Positions 17,582 through 26,332 of a stretch of 38,506 nucleotides of DNA are shown in pieces (position 1 is the stretch's first letter; the number at the start of each line of letters is the position of its first letter). The stretch covers positions 1-38,506 of the forward strand of contig CAIZQQ010000165.1 of the NCBI GenBank assembly GCA_903935175.1, read 5' to 3'. The notes beneath the pieces are model-generated. The model saw only the letters and a program-made list of their open reading frames with translations, did no database searches and was not told the origin of the DNA. The translations under genes and the position numbers were made by a program. The stretch is from an uncultured Micrococcales bacterium (GTDB lineage Bacteria; Actinomycetota; Actinomycetes; Actinomycetales; Microbacteriaceae).

Positions 17582-18829
17582 CTAAGAAAGCAAGGCTTCT
17601 TTGTGAAGTTTGCGATTCGCAACACCGAATCTCCAAAGCCCAAAACCGATAACTGCGAATTGCACGCAAAATGCCAGCTTGAAATGCCCAGCGTCGTAGA
17701 GTGCAACCTCGGGGTTCACGGCTCTCTGAGCGTCGAGTGCGAGGCCGATTGCCCCTATCATGAGCAACCCGGCCAAAAAGCCCCCGATGTTGATGAATCC
17801 GTTGGCAGCACCAAGCTCTCTATTCGAGACATAAGAGCGGGAGTAGTCGAAGGCGACCATCGAAACAGGGCCTCCTATTCCAATAATGATGACCAAAACT
17901 ACGACGATGAAATCAGGTAATGGGCTCGGAAAAAGCAATACCAGTGCCCAAACGGCAAGGATTAAGCCGCCACTGGTGAATACCAATACATGCCGATGAG
18001 CCTGGTAGCGGGCGGTAAAGAAGCCAACCACAGGTCCCATGGCTGCGTTTGTGATGACGAAGAGCGTGAGCATCCCAGAAGCAAATGCAGGGCTTTTGCC
18101 ATTCGCCTCAACGAGAAATGGCACACCCCAAAGCAGGGCAAAGACGTTCCCAGACGACTGGGTTAGAAAGTGTGTCCAGAAAGCCGCCTTCACCGGGCTG
18201 CGGTTGAAGTTGATTCGCAGAGCAGCAACCACACCTGCGAAATTTGATTGCGACTTGACCCTGCCTTGTGGAGAGTCGAGAGCCGCAATGAAGACGAAAA
18301 CGCCTGCGACCAGTCCAGACACGGCCAGCGCTGAGAAAGCGGATGTCCACCCGTAAACGGCGAGACCTGCTGCGAACGGGATGGCTGAGACAATTTGACC
18401 CAGCTGACCAATTGTTGCCAGCCACTGCTGCGCCAAAGCCGCAGCCTTGCCGGCCAACCAGTTGTTGACCATTCGGATCATAGAGATGAAGGTGAATGCG
18501 TCACCCATTCCAACTAACATTCGCCCCAAAACGGCCCATTCCAGCCCAGGAGCGAATGCGACTATCAACTGACCGGCCGCCATGATTAGCGCGCCACAGC
18601 CAAGCATTATTCGCGGTCCAAATTTATCGAGGGCGATGCCGACTGGAATCTGCATCGAGGCGTAGACCACCAACTGTAGCACCGCTAGAGAAGAAAGCTG
18701 CGCCGCCGTTGTGTTGAATCTTTCGGTGGCGTCTAGCGACGCGACAACCATGCTGCTGCGCTGCGTAACCGCGATTAAGTAGGCGAGGTTGGCCGCGACG
18801 AGAGCAACGACGCCCCTGCTAGATGTCAG
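17582..18829 (-). CDS. Major facilitator superfamily transporter, probable CTG start
   Basis: A twelve-helix MFS permease of about 415 residues. From the first ATG (18751) the protein would begin MVVASLDATERFNTTAAQL, which is the loop after helix 1 in this family. The open frame continues upstream and encodes a good first helix (GVVALVAANLAYLIAVTQRS). The only start-like codons there are two CTGs, the nearer one at 18829, two bases after the PAC2 TGA. I therefore call 18829 as the probable start with coupled initiation, but this needs protein evidence. The cytoplasmic loop after helix 2 contains DKFGPRIMLG, the MFS signature region. The substrate is not deducible. A GTG or ATG in this frame upstream is absent before a TAA. 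Confidence 0.8.
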   Translation of the reverse strand: MTSSRGVVALVAANLAYLIAVTQRSSMVVASLDATERFNTTAAQLSSLAVLQLVVYASMQIPVGIALDKFGPRIMLGCGALIMAAGQLIVAFAPGLEWAVLGRMLVGMGDAFTFISMIRMVNNWLAGKAAALAQQWLATIGQLGQIVSAIPFAAGLAVYGWTSAFSALAVSGLVAGVFVFIAALDSPQGRVKSQSNFAGVVAALRINFNRSPVKAAFWTHFLTQSSGNVFALLWGVPFLVEANGKSPAFASGMLTLFVITNAAMGPVVGFFTARYQAHRHVLVFTSGGLILAVWALVLLFPSPLPDFIVVVLVIIIGIGGPVSMVAFDYSRSYVSNRELGAANGFINIGGFLAGLLMIGAIGLALDAQRAVNPEVALYDAGHFKLAFCVQFAVIGFGLWRFGVANRKLHKEALLS

Positions 18830-18831
18830 TT

Positions 18832-19752
18832 TCAGCTGTCTTCGCCATCCGTTTTATTGCGACGTCGGGTAGCTAGATACTCTTCGATGTCGGCGGCTAA
18901 ATCATCTGCACTCGGAATTACCGGTGTCACGGGATTCACGCTTGCGCGCATAGGTGCGTTCCGCTCACTTTGGTAGCCCTGTTCTAGATTCTCAACCATT
19001 CGGGCCAGGTCTGCGTTCTCGGCAATTTGCTTGCCAAGCTTTGACTCGAATCGAACATTCTGCTCGCGCAAATCGTCTGTGGGAAAAACCAAACCCGTTG
19101 CTGCGGAAATCAACTCGAAGGCAGTGAAACCGACCTTTGGATACTCGGAATCGGAAATGTAGTGCGGAACCAGCAAAACAAACCCGGTACACGGTAACCC
19201 CAGTCGGGTGAGTCTGTACTCGAGCAAGTGGAGAACGTTGCCAGGAACCTGAGTCTCAGGGCGCCATTCGCTAAATCTCGCGGCCAGGTCGGAACGATTA
19301 CCGCTCACCGTTACGCCCAGAGGACGAGTGTGAGGGACTGGGAAAGGGATCGAGTGAACCCAAACAAACTCAGAGACACTTAGATCTTCAACAATTTTCA
19401 AAATGGCTTCGGCGAAAGCATCCCATTTGAAATCTGGTTCGTAACCGTGAAGAAACAAAAACTGCTGACCGGCTTCGTCTTCGCAGAGGTACAGCCCTAA
19501 GACTGCTGGCTCATATGATTCGATGTGATCTTTTTCGAAATACATCACTGGACGTCGGGAGCGGTAATCGAGCAATTGATCGTTGTCAAACTGAATAACC
19601 AACTCAGAATTGAGCGACGCAAAAATACTGTCTGAGACCTGCGAAATGCTGCCGCCAGCATCGGTGAATCCGTTCAAGCCCGCCAGCATCTTGAGTTCGC
19701 GAGGTATGCGCACCTCAGGGTCGATGAATTTGAAGAGGGTTTGCGTGTTCAC
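18832..19752 (-). CDS. PAC2 family protein
   Basis: A 306-residue protein of the PAC2 (proteasome assembly chaperone 2-like) family, widespread in Actinobacteria. Family landmarks are MLAGLNGFTDAGGS near residue 22, FLFLHGYEPDFKW in the middle, VWVHSIPFPVPHTRP and LLVPHYISDSEYP. The last 80 residues hold a helical segment (NADLARMVENLEQGYQSE) and a charged tail. The molecular role is not settled in bacteria. The GTG start has TACAAT six bases upstream and no ribosome binding site, so it looks leaderless. It diverges from pepA across 35 bases and is followed immediately by the MFS gene. Confidence 0.9.
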   Translation of the reverse strand: MNTQTLFKFIDPEVRIPRELKMLAGLNGFTDAGGSISQVSDSIFASLNSELVIQFDNDQLLDYRSRRPVMYFEKDHIESYEPAVLGLYLCEDEAGQQFLFLHGYEPDFKWDAFAEAILKIVEDLSVSEFVWVHSIPFPVPHTRPLGVTVSGNRSDLAARFSEWRPETQVPGNVLHLLEYRLTRLGLPCTGFVLLVPHYISDSEYPKVGFTAFELISAATGLVFPTDDLREQNVRFESKLGKQIAENADLARMVENLEQGYQSERNAPMRASVNPVTPVIPSADDLAADIEEYLATRRRNKTDGEDS

Positions 19753-19764
19753 CTATTCATTGTA
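19753..19764 (-). promoter_or_regulatory. Leaderless -10 element of the PAC2 gene
   Basis: On the minus strand TACAAT is followed by six bases (GAATAG) and then the GTG start codon. Confidence 0.6.
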
Positions 19765-19775
19765 AATCGAAAGGT

Positions 19776-19787
19776 TACGATTGCAGC
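19776..19787 (+). promoter_or_regulatory. Leaderless -10 element of pepA
   Basis: TACGAT is followed by six bases (TGCAGC) and then the ATG of pepA. It stands back-to-back with the PAC2 element, with 11 bases between the hexamers. Confidence 0.6.
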
Positions 19788-21260
19788 ATGACCAAGCTAA
19801 ACATCGAAGTTGTGAACAAATCCGTCCCGCTATTCAGCGGAGTTGCTTACGTTTTTGGCATCGGCAGTTCCAAAGACAAACTGCAAATAAGCGACAGTTT
19901 GGTCGAGACATCCAGTCTGGCCAAAGTGGACCTTAAGGCACTAGGTGCAAAGACCAGCTTTGAGCACATGACCCGACTTCAGGGGCCTGATGGTTCTATC
20001 TACCTAGCCGTAGGACTCGGTGATGAGGAACTCAATGATGAGCAGTTCAGGCAACTTGCGGGGGCGGCGGTTCGAAATCTTGGCGACTTCGAAAAAGTTG
20101 TTATCGGGTTGCCGACAAACACTTCCAGTGCGTCTCTGGCGGTAATAGAAGGTGCCCTTTTGGCGCATTACGAGTTCACTGAGTACAAATCCGTAAAAAA
20201 GACGCGCAAACTAACCGATGTAACGGTTTTGGCTCGCGAGGTTCCACTGTCTGCACAAATTGCTGAAGCGCAAACTGTCGTAGAAGCAATCAATCTAGTT
20301 CGCGACATGGTCAACACTGCCCCTAACGACCTATATCCTGAAACATTCGCGACGCTGATGCAGAAGGCAGCTCGAGGCAAGGGCGTCACGGTAGAAGTCT
20401 GGGACGAAAAGCGCCTAACTGCCGAAAAATGCTCTGGCATTCTTTCGGTGGGTAAGGGTTCGGTGCGTCCTCCACGCCTGGTGAAGATCGAGTACAAACC
20501 GCGTGGCGCGAAAAAACACCTTGCGCTTGTGGGCAAGGGAATCACATTCGACACCGGCGGTCTTACTCTCAAGCCAGGACTCGGCATGTTGGGAATGAAA
20601 TATGACATGACTGGCGCGGCGACGGTGGGGCACGCCGCTCTTGCAATTGCTGCGCTAAAACTCAACGTTCGAGTTACCGCTTACATGTGTGTAGCCGAGA
20701 ACATGCCTTCTGGCACAGCTACTCGACCAAGCGACATCATCAAGTACCGAAACGGCAAAACCGTCGAAATCACCAACACCGACGCCGAGGGGCGCTTGGT
20801 TATGGCTGACGGCTTGATTCTCGCCAGTGAACAAAAACCCGACCTAATCATCGACGTTGCAACCTTGACTGGTGGAGCGCGCGTGGCCTTGGGTGTGCGA
20901 ACAACTGGTCTTATGGGCGTTGGTGCTGGAATCGACACCCTGGTCGAGGCGGCAAACAAGTCAGGCGAGGCACTGTGGGCCATGCCCCTGCCAAAAGAAT
21001 TACGAGCATTGTTGAATTCAGAAACTGCTGACATGATCAACAGCAAACTGGGAGACCCGACAGGCAGCATGTTGGTTGGTGGACACTTCTTGAAGGAGTT
21101 CGTTGGTTACCACGATCGTGAAAAGAAGAACCAGATTGACTGGGCGCACCTAGACATTGCGGGACCAGCGAGTAACGATGGAGCGCCATTTGGATACACA
21201 GGTAAGGGCGCATCCGGTGTCATGTTGCGCACCCTCGTTCACGTAGCCAAGAGCCTCTAG
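19788..21260 (+). CDS. pepA: Leucyl aminopeptidase (M17)
   Basis: A cytosolic di-zinc exopeptidase of 490 residues that removes N-terminal amino acids from peptides. The M17 signature NTDAEGRLVMAD is present. The metal and catalytic Lys segment is GKGITFDTGGLTLKP, followed by MKYDMTGAATV. The C-terminus holds the DWAHLDIAGPA and GYTGKGASGVMLRTLVH segments of the family. The N-terminal macro-like domain is divergent, as usual. The ATG is preceded by a -10 element at six bases and no ribosome binding site. No frame damage is seen. Confidence 0.96.
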   Translation: MTKLNIEVVNKSVPLFSGVAYVFGIGSSKDKLQISDSLVETSSLAKVDLKALGAKTSFEHMTRLQGPDGSIYLAVGLGDEELNDEQFRQLAGAAVRNLGDFEKVVIGLPTNTSSASLAVIEGALLAHYEFTEYKSVKKTRKLTDVTVLAREVPLSAQIAEAQTVVEAINLVRDMVNTAPNDLYPETFATLMQKAARGKGVTVEVWDEKRLTAEKCSGILSVGKGSVRPPRLVKIEYKPRGAKKHLALVGKGITFDTGGLTLKPGLGMLGMKYDMTGAATVGHAALAIAALKLNVRVTAYMCVAENMPSGTATRPSDIIKYRNGKTVEITNTDAEGRLVMADGLILASEQKPDLIIDVATLTGGARVALGVRTTGLMGVGAGIDTLVEAANKSGEALWAMPLPKELRALLNSETADMINSKLGDPTGSMLVGGHFLKEFVGYHDREKKNQIDWAHLDIAGPASNDGAPFGYTGKGASGVMLRTLVHVAKSL

Positions 21261-21301
21261 TAGGCTTGTCTGGTCCCTCAAACAAATAGATGGAGTAAGT
21301 C

Positions 21302-22678
21302 GTGGCTGACCACAACTTTGACATAGTTATTCTCGGTGGCGGAAGCGGCGGATACGCAGCAGCCCTTCGATCGGCCCAATTGGGTAAGAGCGTGGCTCTA
21401 ATCGAAAAAGACAAACTTGGCGGCACCTGCCTGCACCGTGGTTGCATTCCAACCAAAGCTCTTCTTCACTCTGCTGAGGTCGCAGACGTAACTCGCGAAG
21501 CCGCCAATTATGGCGTCAACGCTCAGTTCCAGTCGATTGACATGCGTGTTGTAAACAAGTACCGCGACGGCATTATCGATCGTCTCTTCAAGGGTTTGAG
21601 CGGACTAGTTGCATCAAAGCCGATCACCGTGGTTTCTGGTGAAGGAAAGCTGACAGCACCGAAGACCGTAACAGTCAATGGTGACAACTACACCGGCACG
21701 AACGTAATTTTGGCAACCGGTTCGTACTCTCGTTCACTTCCAGGCCTTGAAATTGGCGGCCGTGTTATCACTTCAGACCAGGCTCTCGGTCTCGATTTTG
21801 TTCCAAACAAGGTTCTGGTTTTGGGCGGCGGAGTCATCGGCGTCGAGTTTGCTTCGATATGGAAGTCTTTCGGCTCTGAAGTAACCATCATCGAAGGTCT
21901 TGCTCACCTGGTTCCAAACGAAGACGAGAGCCTATCGAAGGGCCTAGAACGCGCCTTCCGCAAGCGTGGCATCGACTTCAAACTTGGCGTTCGCTTCGCG
22001 GGCGTTGAGCAGCACGAAAACGGCGTTGTCGTATCACTTGAAGATGGCAACAAGCTCGAGGCTGAACTGCTACTCGTTGCCGTTGGCCGCGGCCCTAACA
22101 CTGCAGGCCTCGGCTACGAAGACCAAGGCGTCGCGATGGATCGCGGATACGTTCTGACCAACGAGCGCCTTCAGACGAACATCCCAGGTGTATACGCTGC
22201 CGGTGACATCGTGCCTGGTTTGCAGCTAGCCCACCGCGGTTTTCAACAGGGTATTTTTATTGCCGAGGAAATTGCCGGCCTTAACCCTGTCGCAATTGAT
22301 GAAACGGGCATCCCTAAGGTCACTTACTGTGAGCCAGAGGTTGCCAGCGTTGGTCTCAGCGAGGCGAAAGCACGCGAAACCTATGGCGCTGACAACGTTT
22401 CGGTTTACGAGTACAACTTGGCCGGAAACGGCAAGAGCCAGATTCTCGGTACCGCGGGATTCATCAAGTTGGTTCGCCGCAACAACGGCCCTGTCATTGG
22501 CGTGCACATGATCGGTTCCCGTGTTGGTGAACAAATTGGTGAAGGCCAGCTAATCGTTAACTGGGAGGCATATCCAGAGGATGTTGCGACCCTAGTTCAC
22601 GCCCACCCAACCATGAACGAAGCCATCGGCGAAGCACACCTAGCCCTAGCCGGCAAGCCTCTACACGCACACGCTTAG
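21302..22678 (+). CDS. lpdA: Dihydrolipoamide dehydrogenase (E3)
   Basis: E3 reoxidises the dihydrolipoyl arms of the 2-oxoacid dehydrogenase complexes and passes electrons to NAD. The 458 residues include the FAD-binding GGGSGGYAAALRSAQLG, the redox-active disulfide GGTCLHRGCIPTKALL, the NAD-binding VLVLGGGVIGVEFASIW and the C-terminal HAHPTMNEAIGEAHLAL with the catalytic His-Glu pair. The GTG start has TGGAG six bases upstream. It stands 41 bases after pepA and 28 bases before sucB, so E3 and E2 are probably co-transcribed. A TAGGCT just after the pepA stop could serve as a local -10. Confidence 0.97.
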   Translation: MADHNFDIVILGGGSGGYAAALRSAQLGKSVALIEKDKLGGTCLHRGCIPTKALLHSAEVADVTREAANYGVNAQFQSIDMRVVNKYRDGIIDRLFKGLSGLVASKPITVVSGEGKLTAPKTVTVNGDNYTGTNVILATGSYSRSLPGLEIGGRVITSDQALGLDFVPNKVLVLGGGVIGVEFASIWKSFGSEVTIIEGLAHLVPNEDESLSKGLERAFRKRGIDFKLGVRFAGVEQHENGVVVSLEDGNKLEAELLLVAVGRGPNTAGLGYEDQGVAMDRGYVLTNERLQTNIPGVYAAGDIVPGLQLAHRGFQQGIFIAEEIAGLNPVAIDETGIPKVTYCEPEVASVGLSEAKARETYGADNVSVYEYNLAGNGKSQILGTAGFIKLVRRNNGPVIGVHMIGSRVGEQIGEGQLIVNWEAYPEDVATLVHAHPTMNEAIGEAHLALAGKPLHAHA

Positions 22679-22706
22679 TATTTAAGACGAACCCACAAGG
22701 AGCAAA

Positions 22707-24104
22707 ATGAGCGAGAACGTAGTTCTTCCAGCACTCGGAGAGAGCGTTACCGAAGGAACCGTAACCCGTTGGCTAAAGAAGGTCGGCGACACTGTCGCAG
22801 TCGATGAGCCACTAGTTGAGGTTTCAACCGACAAGGTCGATACCGAGATCCCATCTCCCTTCGCGGGCGTTGTCGAGCAAATCTTGGTTCAAGAAGACGA
22901 AACCGTTGAAGTTGGTGGCGTACTTGCCGTAATCGGTTCGGGTGATGGAGCCGCGGCTCCAGCAGCGCCTGCCGTGCAAGAACCAGTTGCAGAAGCGCCT
23001 GCGCCGGTTGTTGAACCAGCGGTAGTTGAAACTCCAATTGCTGCGGCACCGGTAGCTGCGACTCCAGTCGTTGAGACCCCGGCACCAGCAGCAGCGCCGG
23101 TCTACGTGCCGCCAACTGCTCCAGTCGCTCCTGCTGCACCAGTAGCTGCCCCGGTTGCTCAGGTTGCGCAGACTCACTCGACCGACCCCGGCTATGTCAC
23201 TCCCCTAGTTCGCAAGCTCGCTAGCGAAACCGGTGTCGATCTATCTGGACTAAACGGAACCGGTGTTGGCGGACGAATTCGCAAAGACGACGTCATTGCG
23301 GCTGCCAGCGCACCGGCTGCCGCCGCATCTACCGCCGCTTCGGTAGCTCCAGCTGCTTCTGCTGCAGCCGTTCAGGTTGAGGCATCAGCACTTCGCGGAA
23401 CCACCGAATCTATGTCTCGTCTTCGCAAGGTATTGGCAGAGCGAGCAGTTGCTTCAATGCAGCAGAGCGCGCAACTAACCACTGTGGTTGAGGTCGATGT
23501 AACCAAGATCGCAGCCATGCGTTCAAAGGTTCAGCCGGCATTCGTGGCCGCAACCGGCGGCAAGTTGAACTTCATGCCGTTCTTCACCTTGGCCGCTGCC
23601 GAAGCATTGAAGGCACACCCGAAGTTGAACGCCAGCATCGATGGTGAGAACATCGTCTATCACGCCTCTGAAAACATCTCGTTTGCCGTAGACACCGAGC
23701 GTGGACTTCTGACTCCAGTTATTCGTGACGCCAGTAGCTTGACGCTCGCACAAATCGCGATGCAGATTGCAGACTTGGCTTCTAGAACTCGCGAGAACAA
23801 GTTGAAGCCAGACGAGCTTGGCGGAGGGACCTTCACCCTGACCAACACTGGTTCGCGCGGAGCTTTGTTCGACACTCCTGTCGTGTTCTTGCCACAGGTT
23901 GCCATTCTTGGCACCGGCGTTGTGAGCAAGCGAGCAGCAGTCGTCTCAACCCCTGAAGGTGACAGCATTGCTGTTCGCAGCATGGTGTACCTAGCTCTGT
24001 CTTATGACCACCGTTTGGTTGATGGCGCAGACGCAAGCCGCTACCTAGTCGATGTAAAGACCCGACTAGAAGAGGCAAACTTCGAGCCCAACCTCGGTAT
24101 CTAA
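22707..24104 (+). CDS. sucB: 2-oxoglutarate/pyruvate dehydrogenase E2, dihydrolipoamide acyltransferase
   Basis: E2 of a 2-oxoacid dehydrogenase complex, 465 residues. A single lipoyl domain (1-78) has the modified Lys43 in STDKVDTEIPSP. An Ala/Pro/Val-rich linker spans about 80-155, an E3-binding domain (YVTPLVRKLASETGVDLSGL) about 160-200, and a second Ala-rich linker precedes the catalytic core, which contains SYDHRLVDGADASRYL with the active-site His. In Actinobacteria this E2 can serve both pyruvate and 2-oxoglutarate dehydrogenation, so the substrate is left open. Many actinobacterial E2s have two or three lipoyl domains; this one has one. AAGGAG lies four bases before the ATG. A strong terminator follows. 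Confidence 0.95.
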   Translation: MSENVVLPALGESVTEGTVTRWLKKVGDTVAVDEPLVEVSTDKVDTEIPSPFAGVVEQILVQEDETVEVGGVLAVIGSGDGAAAPAAPAVQEPVAEAPAPVVEPAVVETPIAAAPVAATPVVETPAPAAAPVYVPPTAPVAPAAPVAAPVAQVAQTHSTDPGYVTPLVRKLASETGVDLSGLNGTGVGGRIRKDDVIAAASAPAAAASTAASVAPAASAAAVQVEASALRGTTESMSRLRKVLAERAVASMQQSAQLTTVVEVDVTKIAAMRSKVQPAFVAATGGKLNFMPFFTLAAAEALKAHPKLNASIDGENIVYHASENISFAVDTERGLLTPVIRDASSLTLAQIAMQIADLASRTRENKLKPDELGGGTFTLTNTGSRGALFDTPVVFLPQVAILGTGVVSKRAAVVSTPEGDSIAVRSMVYLALSYDHRLVDGADASRYLVDVKTRLEEANFEPNLGI

Positions 24105-24120
24105 AGCGCGTTCAAGATTT

Positions 24121-24155
24121 GAGCCTGGTCTTTTGATCAGGCTCTCTTCTTTTTT
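24121..24155 (+). terminator. Rho-independent terminator of sucB
   Basis: GAGCCTGGTC and GATCAGGCTC form a ten-pair stem (one G-U) around a TTTT loop, followed by TCTTCTTTTTT. It lies 16 bases after the sucB stop and overlaps the 3' end of the convergent gene. Confidence 0.85.
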
Positions 24156-24628
24156 ACCGACAAGATGTCTCCATCGACGTTAGATGTTTGAGTCAAGATA
24201 AAAAACTCGCTGCGGCATTCGACTTCACCCGTCTCTACCTTTACTCCACCGAAAATAGTCATGGTTCTTGACTCGGCAATGGTGTCGTTGAAGGAGAAAC
24301 CGCAAGTCGCGTCGTTGGGGACTGTTGGCACGCCTGATGGAAAGGTTGGCTCGTCCAGCAGGGCCAGCGGTCCAACGATTGCGTAGGTTGGGACCAGCAA
24401 GGCAAAGGCTAGGAGAAGGCCGATGACAAGTACCCTGGAGTTCTTTGGGCTGACACTTTTTTCTGGGACGCTCGCAATTTGAAGGGACACCGCACGTTCA
24501 CCCAGATGCTGCGGTCGAATATTAGACGAGAACGATTTGAAGGTTAGCTTCGCTTTAGCAACCGCTCTGCGCCTAGATGATCGCCTAAGCAACCTTGGAC
24601 TGAATGGCACTCGACCATGTTTGGGCAA
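24137..24628 (-). CDS. Uncharacterised protein with one membrane helix
   Basis: I do not recognise this protein. As read from a TTG at 24628 it has 163 residues: a very basic head (LLRRSSRRRAVAKAK), one hydrophobic helix around residues 66-86 (VLVIGLLLAFALLVPTYAIVG), and a C-terminal domain of about 75 residues with two Cys (DATCGFS and EVECRSE), probably outside the cell. The two Cys could form a disulfide. A GTG at 24490 would give a 117-residue protein and may be the better start, because the basic head shows no conservation that I can recognise. The final codons lie inside the sucB terminator. Coding status rests on the intact frame, the helix and the lack of any alternative on this strand. 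Confidence 0.6.
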   Translation of the reverse strand: MPKHGRVPFSPRLLRRSSRRRAVAKAKLTFKSFSSNIRPQHLGERAVSLQIASVPEKSVSPKNSRVLVIGLLLAFALLVPTYAIVGPLALLDEPTFPSGVPTVPNDATCGFSFNDTIAESRTMTIFGGVKVETGEVECRSEFFILTQTSNVDGDILSVKKKRA

Positions 24629-24679
24629 AATCTTTACGAAGCGCAGTCGTGCCTGAAAAATGTGGAGAGTTTCAAGACT

Positions 24680-24691
24680 TACAATTAGCCA
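24680..24691 (+). promoter_or_regulatory. Leaderless -10 element of lipB
   Basis: TACAAT is followed by six bases (TAGCCA) and then the GTG start codon of lipB. Confidence 0.6.
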
Positions 24692-25327
24692 GTGCCAGAG
24701 TTCACAATCGCCGGTTTAAATCCCAACTTCGTTGACTATAACGAAGCGTGGAAACTGCAGCGCAGCATCCATGCCGAAGTGGCTTCAAAAATGCGACCAG
24801 ACACAGTCATTTTGCTCGAGCATTCAAGCGTTTTCACCGCTGGTAAGCGCACAGAGGATTCCGAACGACCAACCGATGGCACCCCCGTTGTTGACGTTGA
24901 CAGAGGCGGCAAGATCACTTGGCACGGACCGGGACAGCTCGTTGGCTATCCGATAATGGTGCTTCCCGACCCGATAGACGTCGTTGGATACGTTCGCTGG
25001 CTTGAGCAGGTTTTGATTGACGCAATCGCAGAATTCGGGCTTGAAACTGAACGAGTTGACGGGCGTTCAGGCGTTTGGGCAAAGACCGAAACGGGCTTCG
25101 AGAAGGTTGCCGCGATCGGCATTCGCGTTTCAGAACACACCACTATGCACGGATTCGCGCTCAACTGCAACAACTCGCTCGACCCTTACGACACGATCGT
25201 TGCCTGCGGTATTAGAGACGCAAAAACGACCACTCTCACGAAACTCCTCGGCAAGACGGTAACCCCCGCGATGGCCGCAGAGGTCATCCAAAAGAAATTG
25301 ACCACGATTGGCAAGGTAGCCGCATGA
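24692..25327 (+). CDS. lipB: Octanoyltransferase LipB
   Basis: LipB transfers octanoate from acyl carrier protein to the lipoyl-domain Lys of E2 and related proteins. The 211 residues have the family motifs GRVNT-like [51 protein letters not shown] with the conserved Lys, and the catalytic Cys in [12 protein letters not shown]. The GTG start appears leaderless. The TGA overlaps the lipA ATG (ATGA), so lipB and lipA are translationally coupled. Proximity to the lipoylated E2 gene fits the role. Confidence 0.96.
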   Translation: MPEFTIAGLNPNFVDYNEAWKLQRSIHAEVASKMRPDTVILLEHSSVFTAGKRTEDSERPTDGTPVVDVDRGGKITWHGPGQLVGYPIMVLPDPIDVVGYVRWLEQVLIDAIAEFGLETERVDGRSGVWAKTETGFEKVAAIGIRVSEHTTMHGFALNCNNSLDPYDTIVACGIRDAKTTTLTKLLGKTVTPAMAAEVIQKKLTTIGKVAA

Positions 25328-26322
25328 CCGAGAACCAAAAACCAGAACGAAAAATGCTTCGCATCGAGGCCAGAAACGCCGCGGTGCCGATTGAGCGAAA
25401 GCCCGATTGGATTAAGACCCGCGCCAAGATGGGGCCTGAGTACCAGGCGATGCATGCCCTGGTTAAAACCGAGAATCTGCATACCGTTTGCCAAGAAGCC
25501 GGTTGCCCAAACATTTACGAGTGCTGGGAAGACCGCGAAGCAACATTCTTGATCGGTGGCGCACAATGCACCCGCCGTTGCGATTTTTGCCAAATTGACA
25601 CCGGCAAGCCGAGCCCGCTAGATGTCGATGAGCCACGTCGTGTCGGCGATTCAGTGACCAAAATGCAGTTGCGCTACGCAACCGTGACAGGAGTTGCTCG
25701 TGACGACCTTGACGACGAAGGTTCTTGGCTATACGCCGAAACCATTCGACAGATTCACCAGCAGTCCCCTGGTACCGGTGTGGAAATTCTCGTCCCGGAC
25801 TTTTCGGGTAACCCTGAACACCTGAAGCGAGTGTTCGACGCTGCCCCTGAGGTTTTTGCACACAACGTTGAAACCGTTCCGCGCATCTTCAAGCAGATTC
25901 GCCCAGCCTTTACCTACGAGCGATCTCTGAACGTGATCGAGCAAGCTCGTGATTACGGGCTTGTCACCAAGTCGAACCTCATTCTTGGCATGGGTGAAAC
26001 CCGTGAAGAAATAAGTGACGCGCTGAGACACCTTTATGAAGCTGGCACCGACATCATCACAATCACGCAGTACCTTCGACCTACTCTTCGTCACCACCCG
26101 GTTGACCGCTGGGTAAAGCCGCAGGAGTTTGTGGAATTGAAAGAAGAGGCCGAAGCTCTTGGCTTCTTAGGCGTGCTCAGTGGGCCGCTGGTTCGATCGT
26201 CTTACCGAGCAGGCCGACTTTGGGCCTCATCCATGGTGAAAAAGGGTCGAGCCATTCCGGCAGATCTTCAGCACCTTGCCGACGCTGCAATCAAAGACGG
26301 GTTTAGCCAGGCTGTCGGCTAG
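25324..26322 (+). CDS. lipA: Lipoyl synthase LipA
   Basis: A radical-SAM enzyme that inserts two sulfurs into protein-bound octanoyl groups. The auxiliary-cluster Cys motif is [12 protein letters not shown] (C-x4-C-x5-C), and the radical-SAM motif is CTRRCDFC (C-x3-C-x2-C). The C-terminal RSSYRAG provides the conserved Ser near the auxiliary cluster. The length of 332 residues is normal. The ATG overlaps the lipB stop. The TAG stop codon appears to be part of a -10 element for the next gene. Confidence 0.97.
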   Translation: MTENQKPERKMLRIEARNAAVPIERKPDWIKTRAKMGPEYQAMHALVKTENLHTVCQEAGCPNIYECWEDREATFLIGGAQCTRRCDFCQIDTGKPSPLDVDEPRRVGDSVTKMQLRYATVTGVARDDLDDEGSWLYAETIRQIHQQSPGTGVEILVPDFSGNPEHLKRVFDAAPEVFAHNVETVPRIFKQIRPAFTYERSLNVIEQARDYGLVTKSNLILGMGETREEISDALRHLYEAGTDIITITQYLRPTLRHHPVDRWVKPQEFVELKEEAEALGFLGVLSGPLVRSSYRAGRLWASSMVKKGRAIPADLQHLADAAIKDGFSQAVG

Positions 26323-26332
26323 GCTTTCAAAC
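26320..26332 (+). promoter_or_regulatory. Possible leaderless -10 element of the DUF4191 gene, overlapping the lipA stop
   Basis: TAGGCT at 26320-26325 begins with the lipA stop codon and is followed by seven bases before the ATG at 26333. The spacing is one base longer than in most examples here. Confidence 0.4.

Noticed and set aside
22747-23177. Open frames on the minus strand opposite the sucB lipoyl domain and linker
   Set aside because: They result from the biased Ala/Pro/Val codons of the linker; no protein family is recognisable.
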